From: Episyrphus balteatus
Lineage: Eukaryota; Arthropoda; Insecta; Diptera; Syrphidae
Assembly: GCF_945859705.1 (NCBI RefSeq)
Contig: NC_079137.1
Span: 2,360,001-2,424,000, forward strand
Reading direction: 5' to 3'
DNA length: 64,000 bases
The notes under the pieces are model-generated. The model had not been told where the DNA came from. It did no database searches and saw only the letters and a program-made list of their open reading frames with translations. Both the position numbers and the translations under genes were made by a program. Positions 32,480 through 43,670 of the stretch are shown one piece after another; the stretch's first letter is position 1, and each line of letters opens with the position of its first letter.

Positions 32480-33590
32480 ACATCATCTGCCATTGAGTCC
32501 AATAAATCTTTCGGCCATAAATCCATCCGATGTCAGAATGTATCTGAAGAATACAAATTAAAAACCGTGAAGGGAGCAGCAAATAAACACTTGATGGAGG
32601 CACCGATCTCGCCTGCTTCTGGTGGCTTGATGATGATGATGATGCTGTTGCTGATTCTAGAGTGCTAGAGTGTTGTTTTGTGTTGTAGGTAAAGAGATAT
32701 GAGATGATGTTGGCGAGGAAGCAACTTTGGAGGCAAAGAGTAAGTAGATACCCCGTTTTGGAGGTCTGGATCTGGATGATGTGATGGTGGTGTTTTTTCT
32801 GGTGGATATGATGATGACAATATGTGGAGCTCGCGATTTGTATCTGTTTGTTGTGAGTGTTTGATTGGAGTCTTTTTCTCTCCTGGCTGGATTTCTTTGA
32901 GGGAATATATATATTTTTCTTGTCGTTTAGTATTATAATTTTTATTATTATTTTTTTTTTTTTGTATTTTTGATTTGAAGAAAATTTATTGCCCATCAGT
33001 AATCAAGTCCATTAAATTCTCATTTTGTTTTCCTCATTCTATATATTTGTGTGTGAGTAGGATGCCTTATGGATGCTTAATCGGGGGGAGGTTGATGTTT
33101 GTGTGGGTATATATATAGTTTCGTCCTGATTGTATTATATAGCTGATGGCAGACGGTCGGTGGGAGACTGTAATCATTCATTTTTGTTTCAATCGGTTTC
33201 TGCGAGGGATTTGGGGGCGCAAAAGGGGTGGTTTTGATAACTGGCAGGGGGTGTATTCTGTTTTTATTTGTTTATTGCCCTCAAGATTTTTTTTTTGTGT
33301 TTTGTAAATTGTGTCTTTTTTTCTGTTTTGAGTGGAATGAAATACTTCAGACATATTTTTAACTTCGTTGAAGAAAACAAATATGAAAGAAGGATGTTGG
33401 TTTAATGTATTATATTTTTTAAATGCTTTTCATTCATTTTGTTATTTCATGAATTTATTACTTATTAAATTAGATAAGGTTTTAGATACAATTTAAATAT
33501 TTTTTTTGCTTAAAATAAGAATTTGTGAATAATGATGTAAATATTTACGTAATACAAAAGTATCAACACTAAATATGGAATTTTACACCC
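32480..33590. other. Mixed then AT-rich sequence, no gene seen
   Basis: 32480-33250 is TGATGATG-rich and less AT-rich, possibly regulatory. From 33250 the sequence is AT-rich. No exon is supported. Confidence 0.4.
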
Positions 33591-33602
33591 GAATGCATTA
33601 AT

Positions 33603-33880
33603 GTCACACCCGTTACACGATTATACCAAATACATTTATAATGGATTTTTATTATTTTTTGTCTGACTGTGCAACTGAATATTTTGTAGAAACTTGATTC
33701 GATTTAAAGTTTTTTACACGTCACACCCGTAACACAACCAATTGGATATTAAAAAAAATCACTTATATTTATTTCAAATATGAATATTATCATAAAGCAC
33801 TCCAAATCTACAAAATTTGTCAAGCTTAATTTTAATATCAATGTTTCCTAAAATTATTCCTAAAGTGTTACACCCGTAAC
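33603..33880. repeat. Three ACACCCGTAAC-type inverted motifs
   Basis: GTCACACCCGTTACAC (33603-33618), GTCACACCCGTAACAC (about 33720-33735) and GTTACACCCGTAAC (33867-33880) occur in AT-rich surroundings. A lone TTACACCCG lies just upstream at 33582. Each site is an inverted repeat of GTNAC around ACCC. They may be binding sites or remains of a short repeat. Confidence 0.6.
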
Positions 33881-34160
33881 GATGTAAACAAAATTCTTGT
33901 TTTACTTAATTCACAAATCTAGAGGTTATTTGAAGGCTTTATTTTCTTTCGAATTATTGGGAAAGGAATAAAACAAAATGTATTTTTGTACTCGTAATGT
34001 ACATTGTATTTTTTTTTTTAATTTTTTACTTATTTGTTAAAATTTAAGCAAACAATTTTCGTTATAAGTATTTAATATAGTTAATAATATTTTTTTAAAG
34101 ATTTAAATAAATAAAACTAATAAACAAACAACACTAATATGAATTTAAAGCAATCATATT

Positions 34161-35115
34161 AAAATAAAATGCACCACTGGGTAGCACGAACTTGCTCTTA
34201 GAGTTAAAGTTGCTTAAATTTTTAAAACTTTTTATATAGAAATTTAGAAAAAAAAAAAATAAAATTCGTTTAAAAAAAAAAAAATAAAATAAAATCTGAA
34301 ATTAAATTGCCCTCCAAAACAAGTATGCAGTTTTGATTGATATATTAACATGCATTTTTAGAAAAAAAAAATTTTCAAAATCGTTAGAGCCGTTTTTAAA
34401 AAAAATTAATTTTTTATAAATAATTTTTTGGAAAAAAAGTTTTAAAATAAAATTGGTATGCCATTTTGTAGAAATCACTAATCAACATTTAAAAAAAAAT
34501 TTAAAAAAAATTCAATGTCCCGTTTTCGAAAATTTGATTTTTCAAAAAAAAAAATTTCAAATTTTTTTTTTAAATATAAAAATTATTTTTTTCAAAATTT
34601 ATGGTTTATATTTAAATTATAAAAATGCTTTTTCACAAAAAGTTTCGTTGAAATCGAATAAGCAGTTTCTGAGAAAATCGGATTTGAAAAAAGCGGTTCA
34701 ATGGCAGGTAACGTTAATAATGATTTACAAAAAAAAAATTTTTTTCATTGAAAGATAGACCTTAGCTTAAAACTAACATTTTAATTTTTTAAACAAAATC
34801 GTTAGAGCCGTTTTTGAGATATTTGAATTTTACTAAAATCGGTATATGACAAGTACCGTTATTTTTGGTCCAAAAAAAATAATTCGAAAAAATCCTCTGG
34901 AGAGTCGCCAAATAACGCTCCATACCAAGTTTGACATTAATCGGTCCATCCGTTTAGGCTGTAGCTTCGTACACAGACAGACAGACGGACTTCTGGGACC
35001 CACTTTTTTGGCATTGTCTACCATCTTAATGTCATGGAAAAATGTTATCTCAACTTTTTTTTTTGTACGAATGTATAACTTGATATATGAATAGTACCTA
35101 TATCGCAAGTAAAAA
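34161..35115 (-). mobile_element. GTCY element, subfamily A copy 2
   Basis: This is an inverted copy: AAATAAAATGCACCACTGGG at the left and TATCGCAAGTAAAAA at the right. The GTCY tract is nearly absent (about three units at 34975-34990). Otherwise it aligns with the copies at 25239 and 40271 over their length. Confidence 0.8.
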
Positions 35116-36538
35116 TGTTCACTATGGTGTATACGTGTTTTTTTTAAACTTGTGATATTGTACGAATGTATTTTACAGAGTGTCCCAAAAGTAATGGTTA
35201 AAATTATATGCTGAAAGGCCAACTTAAAAGGTCTTAGAATTCGGTAACTTGTGTAACCTAAATTCTTACGTATTTCGATTCAATGCAGTTCTTATGAAAT
35301 TTTCAAAAATCTCTACTTTGAAACAGTATTTTACTCCCTCTGTTTTTAAATAATTTTTGTTTTTTTACAAAATATTGTATAATAATAAGAAACAATTAAT
35401 TAATTAAATCATTTTTTTATTTCGTTCGTACAAATCGTGAATCTGAACCCTAACGGGTAAAACAAAATACCAACCCTACCTCATACGTCCCGCTCCTTGG
35501 CGCTAATTGCAAGTCCCTACTTAATTATTTAACGATTTCACAACATATCTAGACAAACTAGCGTTCCTTCATATAAACCTACGACACCATAACATTTGTT
35601 GAACAGAACCTCCACCCGCGTATTTATCCCTACTTAAAAAGAGTGTGTTGATAGCGCACAATAATTCGCCTTTATAGAGTGTTTTCGGTAATAAAATCTT
35701 TTTATTATTATGAAAATGGTCATAAAACTTTCGACTTTATTGACCAAAGTCGGCTCGGCTGCTCCCAAATGGTTAACCATGATTGTAGGTATGCTATAAA
35801 TAGAGAATAACAACAACACAAATAAAAGTACTTGGACTTCTCCTCAAATTGTAGTAGGTTAGCGCTCTATATGCACAATCAACGTAAAAAGTACAAAACA
35901 AACAGACCTAACGATCCGACAAATTACTACTACTACACGCAATAAAAAAAAAAGAATGAAAGAAAGAACAAAAAAACACCAGAAGTCTAAAAATAGGTAC
36001 CTCTTCTCTAGACTTGTGAGCTACCTCATCTACATCAAGTTTATGTGGGGACATCACACGAGGGTTGACAACAAATTCAGTCTTTAGTTCTGTTTCCTTC
36101 AGTCATTAGTCAAAGCATAAAAATCTCTTCTCTTTTGGTTAATCCGGAGGTTTATTTTTTTTTTTTTTTAATGGCCCCCCCCAAAAATTCCATTTGGTGT
36201 ATCATTAAAATGACGTTGCTTCACAGGTCTTCAACAGATATTGTATCTCTTGAGAATTTTCAAAAAAAAAAAATAATAAAACAAAACAAAACATTTTTTT
36301 TGGTAAATCAACGATCAAATAAATTGTACTTTCCTGTCAGAAAAATTGGTGTGGGGACACTCTCAGCGTTGCCACACATCATATACATACCATACCGCGA
36401 CCTATTCATCATGCAGTCGAGTGTTAAAAACATTAAAATAAAATAAACTATAAACAAAGTGATTTGTTAAAAACAAATTAACACGGGGGCGCGCAAAAGT
36501 TTAATTGTCTGTAATTTACTGGGTGGAGGTGAAAGAGT
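35116..36538. other. Mostly unique sequence, no firm gene
   Basis: TACAGAGTGTCCCAAAAGTA at 35174 resembles an ACAGGGTGTCCC-type TIR end without a partner. 35460-36110 is less AT-rich. A 29-residue frame (ATG 35710 to TAA 35799) reads MKMVIKLSTLLTKVG and ends at GTAG|GTATGC, a possible donor. It is too short to support. Confidence 0.35.
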
Positions 36539-36557
36539 GAGAGAGAGAGAGAGAGAG
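36539..36557 (+). repeat. (GA)n microsatellite
   Basis: About nine GA units followed by a GC-richer stretch (GCCGCCAGAGGGAGCGACC). GA tracts can bind GAGA factor in flies, but no promoter is evident. Confidence 0.85.
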
Positions 36558-38435
36558 TTTGCCGCCAGAGGGAGCGACCAACCGACACAGTACAGTGGTG
36601 TGGGCTGCGTTTGTCTGTATTTTTAATGCAGCAGAAAACTTTGAATTCTTTATGAGGCATAAGTAAGTGGGAAATTTATTGCACATTTAAGCCGATATAT
36701 TGTTTTTGGTTGCAGTTTTATATTATTTTTTTTTACTCATTTTTAATGAATTATCGATTCACCATGATTATGATGAAACTTTGGATACGCACAAATTATG
36801 CAATATTCAAGGCCCATACAGTAGCCTCTTGGAAGGGAATCTTTTTTCAAGCTTTGTTGTAATTCTAATGAGTAAACGAGTTTTTTGCTTAATCCCCAGC
36901 CAGGAAGCGAACGTTGTCATAATTAATTATCTGCCACCTTGACATTCATCAAAGTTGATTTTCATGCATGCAATTTATCGATGCGAAACTAAGAGCATCT
37001 TTTTTTTAAATCTCTCGAATCACGCATCAATCTCTCCATCTCATCCATCAAATCATCCTAGATACAGATCGTGATCGAAGGAATCACATCAATCATTCGT
37101 CGATATTTAATACCAATTGCGGTCCGTATAAGCCACCTCATTCCAATTCAACTTCACTTACGCACCATCAACTTCTGAAACAGTCCACTGGAGTGGCTTA
37201 AGTCAAATGTTGATATAATCGATCGGACAACTTTAGCAGAAATAAAAAAAAAAAAAAATTAAAATTAAATTCCAAATAATGATTGATCCTAAAAGAGGAG
37301 CTGCCGCCACATCACGTTGACCATGATGTGCATTTTAAAGCACATCTTTGATAAAAAAAAACCTGAAAAAAACACTGCGGATTTAAATTACTCGAACAAC
37401 TTATAGTGACCTTGGGACTCTAAAAAAGATCTCTGCACATCAAAATTGCGCTTGATTGATCGGGGTTCGTACACAAATTGCAGCCTCGGAAATGACACTT
37501 GTCCAGAATATTGGTATTCTTGGGAAGTTTTTTTTTTAAATCTGATTGATGGGGATACCAAAAAAAATAGAGGATTTGCGGACTTTAAGTCTAACTGGAC
37601 CCAATGCGGATTATAATCGCTAATCGGATAAAAAGCCCAAAGGAGCCCTTGCGTCGCCCCGTCAAAATTGTGTGTATCAAAGAGATGAGGGCAATGTCAG
37701 TTTTGATGAACTGAACGAGTTACATTTAAAAAGGGGAATTTCACCATGAAAGTTAATCATTATTAATTGAAACAATGACAAAAAAGAGGTTGTCTGTAAA
37801 GCCGGTTTACGGACGATGATTTTACGTGATAACGTCGTAAGAAAACAGGTTGTGTGCTTTTAAAATGAGCCATTTGAAGGGTTTATTTATTTCAACAATC
37901 ATAATTTACAAGAAAAAGCTTAAAAAAAAATACCTTTTTTCTTTTCTCATTATATTAGTTTTTTTTTTATTTTAAAAGCTCGCAAAAAAAATTATACCAT
38001 TAAAAAGCCAAATATTTTTTCTAAATAATAAAACCATTTTTAAATTTTTACAATGAGCAAAAAGTATTAAAATAATTTATTGAAAACAATCATTTTCATC
38101 AAAAAAAGCAAAGAAAACATTTATTTTTATGTTCTCATGCTATTAAATGAATTTTTTCCTTAACAACCTATAAAACCTATGCCACCTGAAAGCTTATTGT
38201 TTCACCAGAATTTTATAAAGTCAACCATGTGGAATTTCCAGACTGAGATTACGGTACTTCCCACGCTGCGCGCTGGTGGCTGTTCGGGGGGCAACAGATC
38301 TCCACTGGTGGTATGATGTTTTTCGCAAGTTTCTTGATTTAAAATTGTGTGGCTTGTAGTTAGTCTAGCGCTATGTGTGATATACCAACATAAATGTTTA
38401 ATCAAATTTATATCGGCTCTTGGTAAAAAGTTATA
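36558..38435. other. Mostly unique sequence, no gene seen
   Basis: 36560-37860 is moderately GC-rich for the window and not made of the repeats seen elsewhere, so it could be intronic or regulatory. 37900-38170 is AT-rich. 38200-38400 is again less AT-rich. Confidence 0.4.
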
Positions 38436-39660
38436 ACCTGTTGAATTCTAAAATTTTATTTTACCGTTATCTCAAAATTGTGTTCACGAAAATGATTGAA
38501 ATTTCGCACACATATAGTCGTGGTCATGGTCTATCATTACTCCATATATAATATTAATTTATCTATTAAAGAAAAAAAGGTAAAAATAAAAAACAATGAA
38601 AATCGGCTAAAAACGGCCAAAAAACCTGTTTTTTTAAAAACTTATTTTTCTCCGTATTCAGTCAAAACTCTTTAAACGATTCAAATTTTTTGCCCTACAT
38701 GTCCCATATAACTTGAGATTTTTTGAAAGTTCCAAAAAAAAGCTAATAATCAAAATTTACCCAAAAATACCCCTAAAAAAGTAAGTATTTTTCAAAAATT
38801 CATATTTCGAAACGCATGAGTGTTGGAAAAAAATCCGTATGAGACGTCTAATTTTTTTTCCATCATCTTTCATTTGGCACCTTTAGAATTGTCAAAAAAA
38901 TTTCCCCTACCCATAATCAACATTTTGTCATACCCACAACACCTGATCAAGGTTCAAACAAAACGTTATAGCGGAGTTCCAAAATTTCTTAGAATTTTTT
39001 CTTAAATGCAGTTATCCTTAAATCAGTCTCCTCTATCTATAACAAAAAGAATCAACTCTCTACAACCACGCGTTTAGATTTTAGCATAAATTTCATCTTT
39101 CCGTTTTACCCCTGTTTACCCTATTAAATGACGGAATTTTAAAAAATCCTTCATTTGGATTAAGCTTTAGGTTATTATCTTTCAAATAAACTATAGGAGA
39201 TTTTTTTATCTCTGATAGTTTATTTTTAATTTTGAATATAAATTTTTTGCTGCACTGCGAAAGTGCGAGAGTGGAACGGGAGAAAATGGCGTCACTTTTT
39301 TGTGGTGGCTGCCATGGTTCATCGATTTATAAGACGTTATCACGTCAAAAACAAAAATCATTTTTGATTGGAAATATCTTAGGAACCAGATCTCCAAGAA
39401 ATTTTTGGTTTTCAGTTATGAAAAGTGCTTAAAGGGATCTTTCTTAAATTTTTTTTTAAATGGAAATTTTTTTTGGAAAGGGGTTAATCTTGATTTTTTT
39501 TTTCAAAAATCGGAAAAAAAATAAATTTATAATTTTTTACCGGAACGCATAGGCCTGTTCAATATGAACTCGTATCTGTAAACCAAAACTTGTTTCGAGA
39601 CCTGGGTCAAAAAATATCGGCTTCGAAATGTAAAAAAATTGTAATAGATTCCATAGTCTC
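38436..39660. repeat. AT-rich repeat sharing modules with 56743 and 59325
   Basis: GGAAATATCTTAGGAACCAG followed by ATCTCCAAGAAA, then AAGGGATCTTTCTT and ACGCATAGGCCT...TATGAACTCG, match in order the module at 56960-57175. The rest is low-complexity AT. Open frames here are not supportable. Confidence 0.5.
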
Positions 39661-39956
39661 TTCCAGATGGCGCTATAGTATCACATTCGATTTTCATACA
39701 TTCATTATAACATAAATAATATATAAGATTATTGCGTTTGTAGTTTAAAATATGGGTTATTGTACTTTAGAAGCTTTACAGAAGGCTTATACAAGTAACA
39801 ACTTCTAAACCATTTTTTCATTTTTTTGGTTCGAATTTTTTAAATTTGAATTTCGTATAAATTTTGTAGGTTTCTATGGTTATGGTGAATTTCACCTTTT
39901 GTCTCAGTGGAAGTGGCGGCATTCCGTAGAGAGACATTAAACGTCACTTGTCACGA

Positions 39957-40124
39957 ATGTATCAATGTCAAAATCAACTGCGGCAGCATCCTCATCATCA
40001 TCATCATCTTCATCACCAGCGCGGATCAGTAAAGCAAAAACCTGGCAGAGCGTACCGCTCAGCCGCCACGCCACCGAAAAACTTGTGTGATGATGATGAA
40101 AGATTTGTTCGGCCGCAGAAGTGA
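39957..40124 (+). CDS. Candidate ORF in GC-rich island
   Basis: ATG 39957 to TGA 40124 gives 55 residues beginning MYQCQNQLRQHPHHHHH and including QRGSVKQKPGRAYRSAA. A second ATG at 39965 opens another frame (41 residues, MSKSTAAASSSS... then SPARISKAKTWQSV) to TGA at 40090. Both frames cross the same CATCATCATCA tract. The patch is distinctly GC-richer than its flanks and is followed 115 bases on by an initiator-like TCAGTTCG. It could be exon, leader or promoter sequence. No domain is recognised, and which frame, if either, is coding cannot be decided here. Confidence 0.2.
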   Translation: MYQCQNQLRQHPHHHHHLHHQRGSVKQKPGRAYRSAATPPKNLCDDDERFVRPQK

Positions 40125-40237
40125 ACAGAATTTCGCATTTTTTGGGTTATGAGAAGCGAGCTACTTTGGACGAGCATCATATCCTGCTGCCAAAGTCTCG
40201 CTTCTTATAGACTTTTAATCCAATTTTGAGTTTAGTG

Positions 40238-40245
40238 TCAGTTCG
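40238..40245 (+). promoter_or_regulatory. Initiator-like TCAGTTCG
   Basis: TCAGTTCG matches the fly initiator consensus (TCAGTY). It lies at the downstream edge of a GC-rich island, about 30 bases before the insertion point of a GTCY element. No TATA lies at the right distance and a downstream promoter element cannot be judged because the element interrupts that region. Confidence 0.2.
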
Positions 40246-40270
40246 AGTGGAACACACATCATTGCCGCAC

Positions 40271-41270
40271 AAAAAAATAAAATGCACGACTGGGGTCGCA
40301 CGAACTTGCTCTTAGAGTTAAAGTTGCTTAAATTTTTAGGACTTTTTATATAGAAATTTGGAAAAAAAAAATAAAATTCGTTTTAAAAAAAAAATAAAAT
40401 AAAATCTGAAATTAAATTGCCCTCCAAAACAAGTATGCAGTTTTGATTGATATATTAACATGCATTTTTAGAAAAAAAATTTTCAAAATCGTTAGAGCCG
40501 TTTTTTTAAAAACTAATTTTTTATAAATAATTTTTTGGAAAAAAAGTTTAAAAATAAAATTGGTATGCCATTTTGTAGAAATCACTAATCAACATCTAAA
40601 AACAAAATTTCAAAAAAATTCAATGTCCCGTTTTCGAAAATTTGATTTTTCAAAAAAAAATTTTCAAAATTTTTTTAAAAATCCAAAAATTATTTTTTTC
40701 AAAATTTTGTTTTTGGCTTATATTTTAATTATATAAATGCTTCTTCACAAAAAGTTTCGTTGAAATCGAATAAGCAGTATTGGAGATAATCGGATTTGAA
40801 AAAAACGGTTCTATGGCAGGTACCGTTAATAATGATTTTCAAAAAAATTTTTTTTCATTAGAAGATAGACCTTAACTTTAAACTAACACTTGAATTTTTT
40901 AAACAAAATCGTTGGAGCCGTTTTTGAGATATTTTAATTTTACTAAAATCGGTATATGACAAGTACCGTTATTTTTGGTCCAAAAAAAATAATTCGAAAA
41001 AATCCTCTGGAGAGTCGCCAAATAACGTTGCATACCACGTTTGACATCAATCGGTCCATCCGTTTAGGCTGTAGCTCCTTATACAGACAGACAGACAGAC
41101 TGACAGACTGACAGACTGACAGACAGACAGACAGACAGACAGACGGACTTCCGGGACCCACTTTTTTGGCATTGTCTACCATCGTAATGTCATGGAAAAA
41201 TGTTATCTCAACTTTTTTTTTTTGTACGAATGCATAACTTGATATATAGTACCTATATCGCAAGTAAAAA
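40271..41270 (-). mobile_element. GTCY element, subfamily A copy 3
   Basis: This is an inverted copy with AAATAAAATGCACGACTGGG at the left and CGCAAGTAAAAA at the right. Its tract (about 41083-41145) contains three CAGACTGA octamers between plain CAGA tetramers, an intermediate between the near-absent tract of copy 2 and the 67-unit array of copy 1. It is inserted in an otherwise GC-richer unique stretch. Confidence 0.8.
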
Positions 41271-41281
41271 GGGAATTAAAA

Positions 41282-41398
41282 ATGATGAACCCAGAGCAGC
41301 AACAACAGCAGCTCGAGGGAGCAAAACAGAAAAGCTCCACCTTCCGTTGTTGTGTTGAGATAACAAAAACTAAAGAAGAAGAAGCCGACGTCATTTGA
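41282..41398 (+). CDS. Candidate 38-residue small ORF
   Basis: Two consecutive ATGs (41282 and 41285, AAAAATGATG context) open a frame that begins MMNPEQQQQQLEGAKQK and ends EEEADVI at TGA 41396-41398. It is hydrophilic and Gln/Glu/Lys-rich with a Cys-Cys pair in the middle. It starts 12 bases after the end of a GTCY element. Before that insertion it would have lain about 40 bases downstream of the initiator-like TCAGTTCG at 40238. The antisense frame is also open. No family is recognised. Confidence 0.25.
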   Translation: MMNPEQQQQQLEGAKQKSSTFRCCVEITKTKEEEADVI

Positions 41399-42480
41399 TA
41401 TCAGAGAAAGACAAGTAAATGAAGTGATCCTGACAGATTTGCTGTTTGGATCAAATTATTATACCATCAACTTTTGCGTTCTCTCTCTATACCTGGGAGA
41501 TGATGTTCTGTTCACTTTTTCTACCAAAACATCAGTTGGATGGATGTGGATGATGATGGTGAGCAGGCCAGGTACGATTGAGTTGACTCTTTGGTAGCTT
41601 TAATCATTTTTTTTTTTTTTTTATTGTGTGTTTGTCGGTTTGTGGAGATCTTCAGCAGCTCAAAGATGATGGTTTCAGTGGAAGTATTTTTGCCTGTCCA
41701 GGGTAATTATAAAAAATTTATAGGGTAGATTTGTAAATGTTTGGTTTTTGTTATATTTTTATTTTGATATAAAATCTCTTCAGTTAATGTTATAAAATTC
41801 AACAATTTCACCGAAGACGTTCAGGTAAAAAAGTTTAGTTTAAACAACTTGTCAACTTTCAAAAGAAATTTTAAAAAAATTGCCTAAATTTTGATGTTTT
41901 ACGGGTTGTGATTTATTTTTTCTTGATTTTTTGAGAAAACTTTTCTTTTTTAGTCGAGGGTTTTACCTGCTTCCAACAAAGAAATACAAACAAAAAAACT
42001 TAAAATTATAATTAAAAACAAAGACGTTTGACCAAACATTTGTACTATCACCCTATAATTCTTCAAACCGCTGTCCATTTAAAATTTCTGCAGAACATTC
42101 TTTTTTACTAAATACGCGTAACCGATGAGTGTCGATGTCAATCATATGGAATCAACTGCAACTGCTTGGCTGAGTGACAGCTTGAAAACGACTTATGATT
42201 GGCATCATCGTTTCAGTGTCAAAAAAAAGAATTTTTAATTCCATTTGAAGAGACTATATAACAAAAAAAAAAGACCGAAGTTAATTTAAGACTTTCAGGT
42301 ATAAAGGCTCGATTTTTTTTTTTGTTATTTCTTTAATTTTGAAAAACACGTTTTTTTTGGGTCAAGTGTTTTTTAAAAAAATCATGTTTTTCAAACACCG
42401 GAATTTGAACAAAAAAAAAAAAAAAACTATTGTCAAGGTATGTTGCCAAAAGAATGGAATTTCTTTACTCCTTCTTATAG
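41399..42480. other. Mixed sequence, no gene seen
   Basis: 41400-41720 continues the unique GC-richer stretch (with a T17-18 run near 41608). 41730-42480 is AT-rich with homopolymers. Confidence 0.4.
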
Positions 42481-42591
42481 GGTAAAATGCATTTAACCAA
42501 CATCAAAAAAAGCAAAAAAAAAAAAAAAAAACAAACCCTCTTGCAAACCAACACCTCTCATTTTCTTCTTCTTGTGAAACCCGTATGGAAC

Positions 42592-42599
42592 TATAAAAG
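42592..42599 (+). promoter_or_regulatory. TATA box candidate
   Basis: TATAAAAG lies 42 bases before the ATG of the candidate two-exon gene at 42634. A start would be expected near 42622, inside CTCGAGACAAGG, giving a leader of about a dozen bases. No initiator match is evident. Confidence 0.3.
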
Positions 42600-42633
42600 T
42601 GTTTTATGGACCTCGAGACAAGGACAAGAAATA

Positions 42634-42834
42634 ATGGCGGCTAACGACGAAGATTTAAGGGTTCTTGCCACCCTTCTCTCACAAGATGTAAGTACCAAGA
42701 GCTAGGAAAAAAAGGGTTTTTGAAGTGCAACTCATTGGCTCCATTCACAGGAAAAAGACGACGCAAGACGAATTCCTTGCGGCGCGGTATTAAAAAAAAA
42801 AATATGCGGAAGGTGGTTTGGAACCCATACCTAA
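42634..42834 (+). CDS. Candidate two-exon gene, 45 residues
   Basis: Exon 1 (42634-42687) encodes MAANDEDLRVLATLLSQD and ends exactly at a consensus donor GTAAGT in phase 0. A 63-nt intron follows, with a pyrimidine-containing acceptor ccattcacag at 42750 and a branch-like AACTCATTG. Exon 2 (42751-42834) continues EKDDARRIPCGAVLKKK and stops at TAA. A TATAAAAG lies 42 bases upstream. The start codon context AATAATGGCGGC is reasonable. A separate open frame without ATG (42848-43096) contains FATAAAKAVAEPSEAQANG and EDVERQVTEGMVA behind a strong acceptor-like tttacccccgcag. It may be a further exon, but phases do not join simply. The family is unknown. Chance is not excluded, though intron size, splice sites and frame agree. 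Confidence 0.35.
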
Positions 42835-43015
42835 CACCCGCATATAAACATCATTTACCCCCGCAGATCGTTTTGCAACAGCAGCAGCAAAAGCAGTAGC
42901 AGAACCATCAGAAGCACAAGCAAACGGCATCTTTTTCCTCGAAGATGTTGAACGGCAAGTGACAGAAGGCATGGTTGCCAACTCTTTTTTTTTTAATGAG
43001 TTCTGGGAAAGTCCA

Positions 43016-43670
43016 CCGACAAGAACAACCGAACTGACAACAACGACAAAAGTGACACAAGCTACAAAAGTGACAAAAGCGACAAGAAGGATTTAGGTGA
43101 TCAAAATGACAATAACGATAAAATGAGACAAGAGCTACAAAAATGACTACAGTGACATACGCGACAAAACGACTTTAGCGATAAAAGTGACCAAAATGAC
43201 AAAGAGTGATTAAAGCGACAAGGGCAACAAAAGCGACAAAAACGATAGAAGCGACAAAAAAATTAAAATGGCGATTAAAGCCCCAAAAACGTCCAAAACG
43301 ACAAAAGTGACAAAAAATAAAGAAAAGCGACAAAGGAAGGCAAAAACGACAAATGTGACATATAAGCGACTCAAAAGCGACAAGAGCGAATAAACCATCA
43401 AGATCGACAAAAACGATTAAAGTAAAAATGAGACAAGAGCGATAAAAAACTAACAAAGTGACATAAGCAACTAAAAGGACTTGAACGAGAAAAGTGATGA
43501 AAATGACAAAGCGATTAAAGCTAATAGGGAAGACAAGACACAATAACGACCAAAGTGACAAAAACGACAAAAATTACACACGTTAGAAGGGCTTGCGTGG
43601 CAAAAACGGCAAGAGTAACAAAAGCGACAAAAATGACATAGGTACGCAACAAAAGTGACAAGAAAAAGAC
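43016..43670 (+). repeat. Degenerate 9-bp minisatellite (GCGACAAAA)
   Basis: About 650 bases of diverged units near GCGACAAAA or GTGACAAAA, with 9-, 12- and 15-base spacing. In the plus frame leading in from 42848 it gives Thr-Lys-Val/Ala tripeptides before a TAG at 43094. The minus frame (43175-43570) is a Leu/Phe/Val-rich artefact. Confidence 0.8.

Noticed and set aside
32367..32996. 209-codon minus-strand frame
   Set aside because: It is dominated by His/Met/Ser runs from CAT/GAT microsatellites and poly-A/T, with no start or splice context.
43175..43570. 131-codon minus-strand Leu/Phe-rich frame resembling a membrane protein
   Set aside because: It is the antisense translation of the GCGACAAAA minisatellite.
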